The notes under the pieces are model-generated. The model saw only the letters and a list, made by a program, of their open reading frames with translations, did not search any database and had not been told where the DNA came from. 43,139 nt of DNA, from positions 1 through 43,139 of the forward strand of contig DUMB01000079.1 in NCBI GenBank assembly GCA_012840085.1, read 5' to 3'. The stretch is from Clostridiaceae bacterium (lineage in GTDB: Bacteria; Bacillota; Clostridia; Acetivibrionales; DUMB01). This document shows positions 1 to 8,510 of this stretch, one piece after another (position 1 is the stretch's first letter; every line of letters begins with the position of its first letter). The position numbers and the translations under genes are program-made.

Positions 1-613
1 CCTAGTAACCGCTTAGAAAACTCTATGATGAAACTTGGATAAAAAATACCTTATATTAACAAAAATGGATTGTCAGGGTGCTGCACTTTTCTTGTCATTT
101 TGATGCATTTCCTGTTGACAAAACACATCAACTTTTCTAATTAAATTTAGCTTAGCAATTTTATTTAGCTTATTAATCAGCATATCAATTTAATCATTTT
201 ATTTTGTGCTAAACCTTGCTATGCATCATTAATTTACATTAATTTATAAATTATATATTTAAACTTAACTTAACCGGTCCAATCTAAGCTTGTTAATTTT
301 TAAAAGATTAAATTTTGCTTATTAATCTGCAATAAGTTTAACTATGCACAATTATGAAAATTAAAAACTTTTTTCATTTATATTTAAGGATTACTTATAA
401 TTTGGTATTATATAAATCTGAGCTCAGTTAAATGAATATCAATTAAATAAATATATTAACTGATAAATAAATATATTAACTGAATATCAGGAAAAAACTA
501 CAATTAATATTAAATTAATATTAAATTATTATAATATTAAATGTTATTATAGAAATTATTAATAATAATTTAACATAAAATAATTATGTAAACTTACATA
601 TTGAGGAGAAATT
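1..613. other. AT-rich intergenic region, no gene seen
   Basis: No convincing gene lies in this 613-base stretch. It is very AT-rich and carries internal short repeats, for example the motif gcttattaatc near 170 and near 318, and a perfect 20-bp tandem duplication at 444-483. It must hold the promoter of the following plus-strand gene. A TATAAT at 396-401 is the best -10 candidate, but I see no good -35 at the right distance. The upstream neighbour lies outside the window. Confidence 0.6.
444..483. repeat. Perfect 20-bp tandem duplication
   Basis: The 20-base unit at 444-463 (taaataaatatattaactga) is repeated exactly at 464-483. The pair is bracketed by a shared tgaatatca motif (433-441 and 481-489). 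This is one of several recent-looking micro-duplications in spacers of this window. Confidence 0.9.
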
Positions 614-2395
614 ATGAACAGAACAAATAAGTTTAAAAAGAAAAGAAAAATCAGACAACTTGTATTCCTTACATCAATTATAACCATATTTATTCTTTTA
701 TATGGCGTTAAAGTATTTATAATAGATTCTGGAAACCGGTCCGGACCAGGTCCGAATAAAAATGCTGAGCAGACAAAAGATGAAATTACTGAATCATCTG
801 AAAACGATACTGATGATAAAAATAATAATGGCGATATGGATGATACAGATACACCAAATGGCAATAACCAGGAGACTGAGAATAAAGAAAAATTTATTAG
901 TATTCCTACTCCCTCCCCTGACAGCGCATGTCTTCCGTCAGAATTTAAACTGACGTGGGAGATTATAAAGGATGGGGAAATCGTAAAAGAATACAAAAGG
1001 GACTATAATATAAATTTCCCATATGTTTCAGAATATAATGCACTTCCTGGTATTACAACTTTCAGAGGAAACAATTTCAGGAACACTGCAAGCTATGGTT
1101 TTGCTGATGTAAAGGAAGGTAAATTAGAAGAGATTTGGTCGCTGTCTATTGGACACATTGATGAGTGGACCGGTGTTGGCTGGAACGGCCAGCCATCGAT
1201 AGTAAAATGGGATGAAGAAACAAAATCTGTTATGAATATATTTCCTGAAAAGAAAGGAAAAAAAGACCTTAAGGAAGTAATTTATGCAACGCTTGATGGA
1301 AAAATATATTTTCTGGACATTGATGATGGCAGTTTTACGCGTGATCCTATAAATGTAGGTTATCCATTTAAGGGAAGTGTAACAGTTGACCCAAGAGGTT
1401 ATCCCCTGCTATATGCAGGACAAGGGATTGAGAAAAACGGTGGTAAAACAGGCAAAATCGGTTTCAGGATATTCAGTCTGATTGACCAGAAAGAGCTCTA
1501 TTTTATAGACGGTATGGACAAACATGCATTCAGACGCTGGGGGGCTTTTGATTCAGGAGCTCTTATAGATCCTACATCGGATACTTTAGTTGAATGCGGT
1601 GAAAATGGAATAGTATACACTGCAAAACTCAATACAAATTATGACAGAATCAACGGAAGTATATCCATAGATCCTGAGATTGTAAAATACCGTTATAAGT
1701 CTTCCATCAGCAAAAGGCTTGGTATAGAGAATTCACCTGTTGCTATAAATAATTATTTGTATTTTATCGATAATAGCGGGCTTTTTCAGTGCATTGACCT
1801 GAATACTATGAGCCCTGTATGGGCAAGGAGTGTCAATGATGATACTGATAGTTCCCCCGCCTTGGAAATTGTGGGCAATTCACAGGTCTATGTCTATACT
1901 GCAAATGAAGTAGATCATCAAGGTACGGGAGGCTCTTCATTCATGCGCAAGATTAATGCCCTGACAGGAAAATTGATTTGGGAAAAATCAGTAGTTTGTA
2001 CTTATTCGAGCACAAATGGTGGTGCCCTCGCCTCTCCTGTTATTGGAAAACACGACATAGAAAACCTCGTTATTTTCAATATTGCCAAAACCGGAAAAGG
2101 CAAAAATACAGGTGTAATTTATGCTCTTGATAAAAACACAGGTGAAGAAGTCTGGAAAGTTGATATGGATTATTACTCCTGGAGCTCTCCTGTTGATGTA
2201 TATACAAAGGAAGGAAAGTCTTATCTGGTTGTATGTGATTCCGGTGGATTTATGAGACTTCTTGAGGGAATTACAGGCAAGGAACTAGACAAAATACCGG
2301 TCAAGGCAAATGTTGAGGGTTCTCCAGCTATTTATGAAAACATGATTGTTGTTGGTACTCGTGGTCAAAGAATTTTAGGGGTCAAAATAAAGTAA
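614..2395 (+). CDS. Membrane-anchored PQQ-like beta-propeller protein
   Basis: The 593-residue protein begins with a basic stretch and one hydrophobic segment (about residues 16-36), which reads as an uncleaved signal anchor. An acidic, Asn/Asp/Glu-rich low-complexity linker follows (about 40-95). The rest is beta-rich with repeated propeller-blade motifs of the PQQ/BamB type, such as 'YATLDGKIYFLD', 'INALTGKLIWEKS', 'YALDKNTGEEVWKVD' and 'GSPAIYENMIVVGT'. It should sit outside the cytoplasmic membrane. Family members are scaffolds or binding propellers; no catalytic residues or PQQ site can be assigned, so the substrate is unknown. The ATG start is preceded by TTGAGGAG. It appears monocistronic and ends before a bidirectional terminator shared with the convergent GntR gene. 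Confidence 0.8.
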   Translation: MNRTNKFKKKRKIRQLVFLTSIITIFILLYGVKVFIIDSGNRSGPGPNKNAEQTKDEITESSENDTDDKNNNGDMDDTDTPNGNNQETENKEKFISIPTPSPDSACLPSEFKLTWEIIKDGEIVKEYKRDYNINFPYVSEYNALPGITTFRGNNFRNTASYGFADVKEGKLEEIWSLSIGHIDEWTGVGWNGQPSIVKWDEETKSVMNIFPEKKGKKDLKEVIYATLDGKIYFLDIDDGSFTRDPINVGYPFKGSVTVDPRGYPLLYAGQGIEKNGGKTGKIGFRIFSLIDQKELYFIDGMDKHAFRRWGAFDSGALIDPTSDTLVECGENGIVYTAKLNTNYDRINGSISIDPEIVKYRYKSSISKRLGIENSPVAINNYLYFIDNSGLFQCIDLNTMSPVWARSVNDDTDSSPALEIVGNSQVYVYTANEVDHQGTGGSSFMRKINALTGKLIWEKSVVCTYSSTNGGALASPVIGKHDIENLVIFNIAKTGKGKNTGVIYALDKNTGEEVWKVDMDYYSWSSPVDVYTKEGKSYLVVCDSGGFMRLLEGITGKELDKIPVKANVEGSPAIYENMIVVGTRGQRILGVKIK

Positions 2396-2417
2396 GTATG
2401 TAATAATGCAATAATCA

Positions 2418-2478
2418 ATAATAAAGTAAAATAATAAAGTAAGATAATTAAGATAATAAAGTAAGATAATAAAGTAAG
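2418..2478. repeat. 13-bp degenerate tandem repeat after the propeller gene
   Basis: The unit ataataaagtaag occurs at 2418-2430 (last base differs), 2431-2443, 2453-2465 and 2466-2478, with a 9-base partial copy between. It is non-coding and lies between the stop codon of the propeller gene and its terminator. Confidence 0.85.
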
Positions 2479-2504
2479 TATCTAAGAATAAATTAAGCAC
2501 CTTA

Positions 2505-2540
2505 AAAAAGTGAGTACATATGCTAAGGTACTCACTTTTT
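2505..2540. terminator. Bidirectional Rho-independent terminator
   Basis: A 13-bp perfect stem pairs aaaaagtgagtac (2505-2517) with gtactcactttttt-side bases 2528-2540, around a 10-base loop. A/T tracts flank both sides. It sits between the convergent propeller gene (+) and GntR gene (-) and probably ends both transcripts. Confidence 0.85.
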
Positions 2541-2630
2541 ATTTGTATAAATTTATCATTTTAATTTTATCATTTTTTTGATTATTTTTATTGATTTTCA
2601 TTGATTGCTAATTAAATTTATTTTTTTAAA

Positions 2631-3374
2631 TTATTTGAAATTTTCAAATGTAAACCTGCATCTGTCGGCCCTGTACTTGGATATGACATATTCAACTACC
2701 TGGCCGCTTTTTGAAAATAATGTGTTTTCTATCTTCACAAGCACTTGGCCCTGCTGAATCTGGAGAAATTGAGCGTCACTTTGGTCAGTGTATGTTATTT
2801 CAAGCGAACTCTTGGACTTAACGGGTAGCAAAGGGTATTTTCCTTTGAATATCTCATGGGCAGGTTTCCTGTCATAAACATCTTCAATTATATTCGGGAA
2901 AAGACTTAAGGGTATGTATGATGCATTCAGTGAGAGAACATCATCCTTTTGTGAATATAAGTACATTATTTCTGCAAATAAATAGTTATGGCTTGTTGCT
3001 GAAGGCAAATTAAATACTTCCTTTAATTTTTCAAATTCAGATACTTTAATTTTGTTTATTTTTATAATATCTTGCTCTCCCGGATTTTCATTATCAAGTA
3101 TTGATCTGGTAAATCCAGTATAACATCTGATATCTATTTTTAGCTTCTGAGCTGCAACAAATGTTCCCTTGCCCTTCTTTTTATATAGATAGCCGTTGTT
3201 TGTAAGCTCACTGATAGCTTGGCGTACTGTCGGCCTGCTAATGTTATACATTTCACAGAATTCTTGCTCGGAAGGAATTTTTGAATCCCTTTCATATTCG
3301 CCCTTTTCGATTTTTTCAATTATAATGTTTTTCAGTTGAGAGTAAATAGGTACATTGCTATACTTGTTTATCAA
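2631..3374 (-). CDS. GntR-family regulator, HutC/UTRA subfamily
   Basis: The protein has an N-terminal winged helix typical of GntR (about residues 5-70: 'NVPIYSQLKNIIIEKI', 'SEQEFCEMYNISRPTVRQAI', 'GYLYKKKGKGTFV'). A C-terminal UTRA ligand-binding domain follows (about 90-245), which places it in the HutC subfamily of metabolite-responsive repressors. A longer frame reaches 3467, but I chose the TTG at 3372-3374. It follows GGGAGG by 11 bases, gives the usual family length (247 residues) and begins just before the conserved 'YSQL' helix. The effector and target genes cannot be read from the sequence. It stands alone, downstream of the purB terminator. Confidence 0.85.
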   Translation of the reverse strand: MINKYSNVPIYSQLKNIIIEKIEKGEYERDSKIPSEQEFCEMYNISRPTVRQAISELTNNGYLYKKKGKGTFVAAQKLKIDIRCYTGFTRSILDNENPGEQDIIKINKIKVSEFEKLKEVFNLPSATSHNYLFAEIMYLYSQKDDVLSLNASYIPLSLFPNIIEDVYDRKPAHEIFKGKYPLLPVKSKSSLEITYTDQSDAQFLQIQQGQVLVKIENTLFSKSGQVVEYVISKYRADRCRFTFENFK

Positions 3375-3756
3375 AGCTAAACAAACCTCCCGCCTAAAGA
3401 AAGTAGTGGAACAATAGCAAAAACAAACAAGATAATAGTTCTGAAACAAAAGTAAAGCTATTTGCAAAAATAATGTAATAGTTAATGTAAGAACTAGTGC
3501 TAAGAAGCAAATTTAATAAGCATTACATAATAAGTATTACGAAAATTATTGCAAAAACTAAGCAGTTATGAATTTATCTAATCTAATATAAAATCTAATA
3601 TAAAATTTTAACAAAAAAAAATAATGCAATAACTTGTAATGACGTGTATACATAATATATACTTTACAAATATTGCATTATTAATTCTATATTAAAATCT
3701 TGTAAAAATCAACATAATTTGAGGTAAAATACATTAAATACACCTAGGGTTTTTAT
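3375..3756. other. Spacer between purB and the GntR gene
   Basis: No gene is seen in these 382 bases. The purB-proximal part holds the purB terminator (3613-3681). The rest is AT-rich with short repeats (aatctaatataaaat near 3579-3609) and must contain the GntR promoter. A weak candidate reads TTGCAA, 16 bases, TATTAT on the minus strand around 3530-3560. Confidence 0.5.
3613..3681 (-). terminator. Long-stem terminator of purB
   Basis: The arms at 3621-3639 and 3664-3681 pair over about 17-18 bases with one or two unpaired bases (outer 11 bp perfect: ataatgcaata). The loop is 24 bases. On the minus strand the stem runs straight into a tract of eight or nine T (3612-3620). It lies about 75 bases after the purB stop. 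The loop contains GTGTATAC, which happens to fit the GTnTAnAC pattern of GntR operators. Confidence 0.8.
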
Positions 3757-5184
3757 CTATACCCTTAACTCAACTTTTATATCACTTACCTCATTATTCT
3801 CAATAACAGGTTTCACAAAATCATTAATAAATTCCTCAACCTGTTCCGGAGCTCTGCCAATAAAATTCTTGGGATCTAGAAGTTTCTTTATTTCATCCAG
3901 TGTTAAACCGAACATTTCATCTGCAGCTATTCTTTCTAAAAGATCATTTTTCTTTCCTTCAACTTTAACCTGCTTTCCTGCTTCCATAGAATGTATTCTT
4001 ATTCTCTCGTGGAGCTCCTGACGGTCCCCTCCCCTCTTTACTGCTTCCATTAAAATATTTTCTGTCGCAATAAAAGGAAGCTCGTCCATCAAATGCTTTT
4101 CGATTACTTTTGGATATACCACCAGTCCATCTGCTACGTTAATATAAATGTTAAGTATGGAATCAACTGCAAGGAAACCTTCAGGTATGCTTATTCTCTT
4201 ATTAGCCGAATCATCAAGGGTTCTTTCAAGCCATTGCGTTGAAGCTGTAATTGCAGGATTAAGCGCATTTACAATTACATATCTTGCAAGAGCAGAAATT
4301 CTCTCACTTCTCATGGGATTTCTCTTATATGCCATTGCAGAAGACCCTATCTGCTTTTCTTCAAATGGTTCCTCAATTTCCTTCATATTCTGGAGAAGCC
4401 GAATATCATTACTGAACTTGTATGCACTCTGGGCTATGCCGCTTAATACGTTATATACTCTGCTATCAAGCTTTCTGGTATATGTTTGGCCTGATATGGG
4501 ATAGACACTTTTAAATCCTAACTTTTCAGCTATAAGTAAGTCCAGTTTCTTAACTTTTTTACTGTCTCCTCCAAAGAGCTCCATAAAGCTCGCCTGTGTT
4601 CCTGTAGTTCCTTTTGAGCCAAGCAGTTTTATTGTTGACAACAAATGTTCAAGATCATCAAGGTCAATTAACAGGTCATGAATCCATATGCATGCCCTCT
4701 TTCCTATCGTGACAGGTTGGGCAGGCTGCAGATGAGTAAATCCTAATGTTGGTACGTCTTTGTATTTAAGAGCAAATTCAGATAACTTTGATATAACGGT
4801 CAAAAGTTTTTTCTTTATTAGCTTGAGGGCTTCAGTCATGATTATGATATCTGTATTGTCGCCTACATAGCACGAAGTTGCGCCCAGATGTATTATGGGC
4901 TTTGCCTTCGGGCACTGCTCCCCGTAAGCATGTACATGAGCCATGACATCATGACGTACTTCCCTTTCCTTTTTTTCTGCCACTTCATAATTTATGTCAT
5001 CCTTATATTTCTTAAGTTCTTCGATTTGCTCATCTGTTATGTCAAGGCCAAGTTCTTTCTCAGCTTCTGCAAGGGCAATCCATAATCTGCGCCAGGTGCG
5101 GAATTTTTTATCTGCAGAAAAAATCTCCTGCATTTCCTTGCTGGCATATCTGGAGTTAAATGGACTTTCATATGTGCTTCTCAA
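3757..5184 (-). CDS. purB: Adenylosuccinate lyase
   Basis: This enzyme cleaves adenylosuccinate to AMP and fumarate, and SAICAR to AICAR, in purine synthesis. The 475-residue protein has the fumarase/aspartase fold. It shows '[21 protein letters not shown]' early, '[18 protein letters not shown]' with the catalytic His region, and the signature loop '[17 protein letters not shown]' near residue 280. Its length and the 'KRNPMRSER' form match the human-type branch rather than the shorter Bacillus type. The signature has Ala where the superfamily consensus usually has Pro (SSAMPYK). The start is TTG at 5182-5184, nine bases after GGAGG; the next residues '[14 protein letters not shown]' fit the family N-terminus. 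It is not in a pur operon here. Confidence 0.95.
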   Translation of the reverse strand: MRSTYESPFNSRYASKEMQEIFSADKKFRTWRRLWIALAEAEKELGLDITDEQIEELKKYKDDINYEVAEKKEREVRHDVMAHVHAYGEQCPKAKPIIHLGATSCYVGDNTDIIIMTEALKLIKKKLLTVISKLSEFALKYKDVPTLGFTHLQPAQPVTIGKRACIWIHDLLIDLDDLEHLLSTIKLLGSKGTTGTQASFMELFGGDSKKVKKLDLLIAEKLGFKSVYPISGQTYTRKLDSRVYNVLSGIAQSAYKFSNDIRLLQNMKEIEEPFEEKQIGSSAMAYKRNPMRSERISALARYVIVNALNPAITASTQWLERTLDDSANKRISIPEGFLAVDSILNIYINVADGLVVYPKVIEKHLMDELPFIATENILMEAVKRGGDRQELHERIRIHSMEAGKQVKVEGKKNDLLERIAADEMFGLTLDEIKKLLDPKNFIGRAPEQVEEFINDFVKPVIENNEVSDIKVELRV

Positions 5185-5203
5185 GTTTATCTACCTCCGT
5201 TTA

Positions 5204-5232
5204 TAAAAAACTGCGGGGTATTATAACCCCGC
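5204..5232 (-). terminator. Terminator-like hairpin just before purB (terminator or attenuator)
   Basis: On the minus strand GCGGGGT and ACCCCGC form a 7-bp GC-rich stem with a TATAAT loop (5213-5232), followed by a run of T (5204-5209). The purB ribosome site GGAGG lies six bases further on. It can end the aminotransferase transcript. A candidate purB promoter upstream (5325-5352) would instead place it in the purB leader as an attenuator. Confidence 0.7.
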
Positions 5233-5324
5233 TAACGTATTTATGAATATGAGATTGATAAAGAAAATCCAACAATTTATACTGGACTTCCTTATACGCT
5301 TAGCCAACTTTCTCACCAGTACAT

Positions 5325-5352
5325 ATTATAACATGTTGTAGACGCAAATCAA
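5325..5352 (-). promoter_or_regulatory. Candidate purB promoter
   Basis: On the minus strand TTGATT (5347-5352), a 16-base spacer and a perfect TATAAT (5325-5330) lie just after the aminotransferase stop. This would give a purB leader of about 130 bases that includes the hairpin at 5204-5232. Confidence 0.5.
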
Positions 5353-5364
5353 GGGTAATGCGTG

Positions 5365-6645
5365 TTATTTCAACAATGCTCTTATGCTGACAAGCTGAAC
5401 ACAGATGCAAACCAGTTCTATTGCCTGCTTGAGCTCGCTCAAAGGAGGAAAACTCGGGGCAATTCTTATATTTCTGTCCAGCGGGTCTTTTCCGTATGGG
5501 AATGTTGCGCCTGCATTAGTCAGTTTAACTCCGGCTTCGGCAGCCATGGAAACTACAGCTTTTGCACATCCTTCCATTGTGTTGAGGCTTATAAAATACC
5601 CTCCCCTGGGTTTATTCCACCAGGCTATTCCCTTGCCGGAAAGTTCATTATCAAGTATTCCGAGTACAGTTTCAAATTTTGGTCTTAATATTTCTGCATG
5701 TTTTTTCATATGCTGTTCTATTCCGTCTACACTTTTGAAAAATCTCACATGCCTGAGCTGATTAATTTTATCAGGACCTATAGTCTGGAAGGACATATGT
5801 TTCTTTATAAAATTAATGTTCTCTTCACTTGCAGCACACATAGCTACACCGGCACCCGGGAAGCTGATCTTTGAAGTTGAAGCGAAAATAAATACTCTGT
5901 TTGGGTTACCTGCATTTTTGCATGCGGCTAATATATCTTTTAAATTATCGTGTTCATCATAAAGGTGATGTACAGCATAGGCATTATCCCAGAAAATACG
6001 GAAATCCGGTGCTTTTGTTTTCATTTTTGCAAGACGGTCAACCACGCTGTCGGAATATGTGATACCGTCAGGATTACTATATTTGGGAACATTCCACATG
6101 CCTTTAATAGACTCATCATTGCTTACAAGTTCCTCAACCAAATCCATGTCAGGCCCGTCGGACTTCATTGGTATGGTAATCATTTCAATACCAAGATCTT
6201 CACATATTGCAAAATGTCTGTCGTATCCAGGGCTGGGACACAAAAATTTAACCTTTGGAAGGGCACCCCATGGTTTTTCGCTATCAGGAACGCCCAGTAC
6301 CAGTGCCCGGAGAATTGTATCGTACATCATATTAAGGCTGGAGTTTCCACCGACGATTATCTCTTTTGTACTTACTCCAAGCATATTTGCAAAAAGTTCT
6401 TTTGCCTCTGCAATTCCATCAACACCGCCATAATTGCGTGTATCTACATTGTCTGAAGTTATGTAATCTTCACTGGATTTCAATACATTAAACATTTCCA
6501 TTGAAAGTTCCAGCTGCTCTTTGCATGGTTTTCCTCTTGACATGTCAAGCTTCAAATTTTTACTTTTGAATTCTTCATATCTTTTCATTAAATCACTTTC
6601 TAGTGCTTTAAGTTCGCTTGCACTCATTTTTGCGAATTCCTGCAT
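5365..6645 (-). CDS. Class I aminotransferase, probable aspartate aminotransferase (subgroup Ic-like)
   Basis: This is a fold-type I PLP aminotransferase of 426 residues. It has 'LDMSRGKPCKEQLELS' at the N-terminus, 'GGNSSLNMMYD' for cofactor phosphate contacts, 'PKYSNPDG' and 'FWDNAYAVHHL'. The PLP lysine lies in 'ASTSKISFPGAGVAM', and a substrate-carboxylate Arg is likely in 'NIRIAPSFPP'. This pattern matches the MocR-like/aspartate aminotransferase family known from Corynebacterium; the exact amino-acid substrate is inferred. I chose ATG 6643-6645 because GGGGG lies eight bases before it; the longest frame starts at 6669 without a ribosome site. It lies upstream of purB but is separated from it by a terminator-like hairpin. 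Confidence 0.85.
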   Translation of the reverse strand: MQEFAKMSASELKALESDLMKRYEEFKSKNLKLDMSRGKPCKEQLELSMEMFNVLKSSEDYITSDNVDTRNYGGVDGIAEAKELFANMLGVSTKEIIVGGNSSLNMMYDTILRALVLGVPDSEKPWGALPKVKFLCPSPGYDRHFAICEDLGIEMITIPMKSDGPDMDLVEELVSNDESIKGMWNVPKYSNPDGITYSDSVVDRLAKMKTKAPDFRIFWDNAYAVHHLYDEHDNLKDILAACKNAGNPNRVFIFASTSKISFPGAGVAMCAASEENINFIKKHMSFQTIGPDKINQLRHVRFFKSVDGIEQHMKKHAEILRPKFETVLGILDNELSGKGIAWWNKPRGGYFISLNTMEGCAKAVVSMAAEAGVKLTNAGATFPYGKDPLDRNIRIAPSFPPLSELKQAIELVCICVQLVSIRALLK

Positions 6646-6807
6646 TACATTAACCCCCAATTTATTCATTCAAGCCTTTCGTCACGGTTCATAGGGAACT
6701 ATTTTCTTTCTACGAAGGAATTCTTCGTGTTTAGAGCCATCCCCTACACATCTGATATAATTAATTATTTTAATATATCAATTTAGAATATGCAAGATGT
6801 TTTGCGA

Positions 6808-6849
6808 TTAATTTCAAATTTACTGTATTTTATAAAGATTTGAAATTAA
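6808..6849. repeat. 12-bp perfect inverted repeat
   Basis: Arms ttaatttcaaat (6808-6819) and atttgaaattaa (6838-6849) flank an 18-base loop. There is no T-run on either side that would make it a terminator. It lies about 165 bases upstream of the aminotransferase start and could be an operator or an RNA stem. Confidence 0.7.
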
Positions 6850-6930
6850 ATACTGCAGGAATTGAATCAGCATAATTCAAAATAAATGAATTGGTAATTT
6901 TTTTTATGCTCGTAATCATATATGTATAAA

Positions 6931-7046
6931 ATGACATGCTTAAAATAATGTGCTTAAAATAATGTGGTTAAAATAATGTGGCTAAATGTTTAAAATAAAT
7001 GTTTAGAAAAAGATGTTTAAAATGAAATGCTTAAAAATAAAATACT
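6931..7046. repeat. 14-bp degenerate tandem repeat array
   Basis: The unit aatgtgcttaaaat is clearest at 6947-6960 and 6961-6974 (one change). Diverged copies occur on both sides (6931-6946, 6975-6996 and onward to about 7046). It is non-coding. Confidence 0.75.
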
Positions 7047-7183
7047 TACAAATAGCATGCTAATAAAAGCAAACATAATAAATATATTATGCATTAAAAT
7101 AGCATGCTTGCAATAATAAAACAATAATATACTTTAATATACTTAGTGAAATATGCCCACAATATATACCTGCGACCATTTAC

Positions 7184-8125
7184 TCATAATACTTGCCTTA
7201 TTACACGGATGAAATTGCCTCCGGCAATCTTTTTTACGGATTCCTGGGAATAGTTCAGTTTAAGGAGCTCATTTAATATTATGGGTATGTCCTGCACTCC
7301 GGTAATATCGCAAGGAGTTATTTCAATTCCGTCAAAATCTGCTCCTATTCCGACGTAGTCGCAGCCTGCAAGAGATGAGATATGCTCAATATGTTTGATT
7401 ATGTCTGTCAGAGAAGCTTTATCAGAATTATTTAAGAAATAGGGATAGAGATTTATTCCAATGACACCGCCATTTTTCTTAATCGCCAATATCTGTTCGT
7501 CAGTAAGATTACGCTGATGGTTGCATATTTTTCTTGCGTTGGAATGTGATGCAATTATGGGTGATTGAGTTGTCTCAATTACATCCCAGAATCCTTTTTC
7601 TGCAATATGAGAAACATCTATCAGCATGCCGAGAGAATTCATTTCTTTAATAACTTTTCTGCCAAACCTGGTAAGACCTCCACCGGTAATATCGTCAGAA
7701 ACACCGTCAGCTATTTCATTCCTGTTATTCCAGGTTAGGCAAATACTTCTTACCCCCAGCCTGTAAAGACATCTTAATACAGATATATCACCCTGAAGTG
7801 CTTCTCCCCCCTCAACAGAAATTATTGCAGCTATTAGATTATTCTTAAAAGCACGCTTCATATCGTTGTAATTACGACATATCATCATCATGTGCTTATT
7901 CAAATATTCTTCCTCATAAATCTTGTCGATTATCTGCAGAGCCCTTTTGAGCGCATAAGCCTGACTGTATTGAGGACTAATAAATGCAGCAAAAAACTGT
8001 ACCCAATGTAAATTGGTTGCTTTCTGAATTCTCTGCAGATCCAGATGGCATTGATTATTTAATAGTCCTGTTCCATTGTCCATTATCTTTGTAATGGTGT
8101 CACAGTGGGCATCAACAAGAATCAT
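7184..8125 (-). CDS. Membrane-dipeptidase family (M19) zinc dipeptidase
   Basis: This 313-residue protein matches peptidase family M19 (renal dipeptidase type), binuclear zinc enzymes that hydrolyse dipeptides. Metal ligands are visible in order: H-x-D in 'LVDAHCDT' (H7, D9), Glu in 'SVEGGEAL', His in 'LIDVSHI', His in 'IIASHSNARKI' and the catalytic-site Asp in 'GIGADFDGIE'. There is no signal peptide, so the enzyme is probably cytosolic. I chose the ATG at 8123-8125, eight bases after GGGGAG; the longer frame from 8149 would overlap yraN and lacks a ribosome site. It follows yraN by 13 bases, so it is the last gene of that operon. Confidence 0.9.
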   Translation of the reverse strand: MILVDAHCDTITKIMDNGTGLLNNQCHLDLQRIQKATNLHWVQFFAAFISPQYSQAYALKRALQIIDKIYEEEYLNKHMMMICRNYNDMKRAFKNNLIAAIISVEGGEALQGDISVLRCLYRLGVRSICLTWNNRNEIADGVSDDITGGGLTRFGRKVIKEMNSLGMLIDVSHIAEKGFWDVIETTQSPIIASHSNARKICNHQRNLTDEQILAIKKNGGVIGINLYPYFLNNSDKASLTDIIKHIEHISSLAGCDYVGIGADFDGIEITPCDITGVQDIPIILNELLKLNYSQESVKKIAGGNFIRVIRQVL

Positions 8126-8138
8126 ACACTTTGCTCCC

Positions 8139-8510
8139 CTAAAATGCATTTTTTATTAAATTTATGTATGAAGCTGATCCATTTATGTCTTTCGAAATAA
8201 AAATCTCTATAATATCAAAACGCATATTAATATCATAAAGGCTGTTCTGGCTTATAAATATCTGTGCAAGCTTTTTTATTCTGTCCTGCTTTCTCCTTGT
8301 AACGGCTTCTGCTGGAGTTCCATATGCAGTACTGCTTCTTGTCTTAACTTCAACGAAACATATATACTCGCCATCGCGGGCAATTATATCAATTTCTCCC
8401 AGCCTACCATATCTGTAGTTTACAGTTATTATTTCATAACCACTGCTTTTAAGGTATTCAATTGCCCTTTGCTCACCTGAGCTTCCGAAAGCCCTTTTAT
8501 TCAATTTCAT
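8139..8510 (-). CDS. yraN: YraN family protein (UPF0102), endonuclease-like fold
   Basis: This small conserved protein (123 residues) has the UPF0102/YraN pattern: 'GSSGEQRAIEYLKSSGYEI' followed by 'RYGRLGEIDIIARDGEYICFVEVKTRS'. The E-x-D and E-V-K residues match the restriction-endonuclease-like (PD-ExK) fold. The biological role is not established. It is a standard neighbour of rnhB in many bacteria. I start it at ATG 8508-8510, nine bases after GAGG; it overlaps the end of ylqH by 14 bases, so the two are probably translationally coupled. Confidence 0.88.
   Translation of the reverse strand: MKLNKRAFGSSGEQRAIEYLKSSGYEIITVNYRYGRLGEIDIIARDGEYICFVEVKTRSSTAYGTPAEAVTRRKQDRIKKLAQIFISQNSLYDINMRFDIIEIFISKDINGSASYINLIKNAF

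Larger units (their letters stand above)
6646..7183. other. AT-rich spacer with repeats, no gene seen
   Basis: This 538-base gap between the dipeptidase and aminotransferase genes holds no credible gene. It contains a small hairpin (ACGAAG/CTTCGT, 6712-6728) in the aminotransferase leader, a 12-bp perfect inverted repeat (6808-6819 with 6838-6849) and a 14-bp degenerate tandem repeat array (6931 to about 7046). The aminotransferase promoter must lie here. I could not identify a T-box or other known riboswitch. Confidence 0.6.

Noticed and set aside
115..141. TTGACA at 115-120 with TCTAAT at 136-141
   Set aside because: The -35 is perfect but the spacer is only 15 bases, and the nearest gene start is about 470 bases away.
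559..996. 145-residue minus-strand open frame over the start of the propeller gene
   Set aside because: It is antisense to a well-supported gene, has no ribosome site and shows no family features.
3644..3651. GTGTATAC as a GntR operator
   Set aside because: It fits GTnTAnAC, but it lies in the loop of the purB terminator, about 270 bases from the GntR start. A chance match is likely.
6646..6800. Possible T-box or other riboswitch before the aminotransferase gene
   Set aside because: There is a small hairpin, but no T-box sequence (GGTGG..ACCGCG), no terminator and no recognisable riboswitch core.
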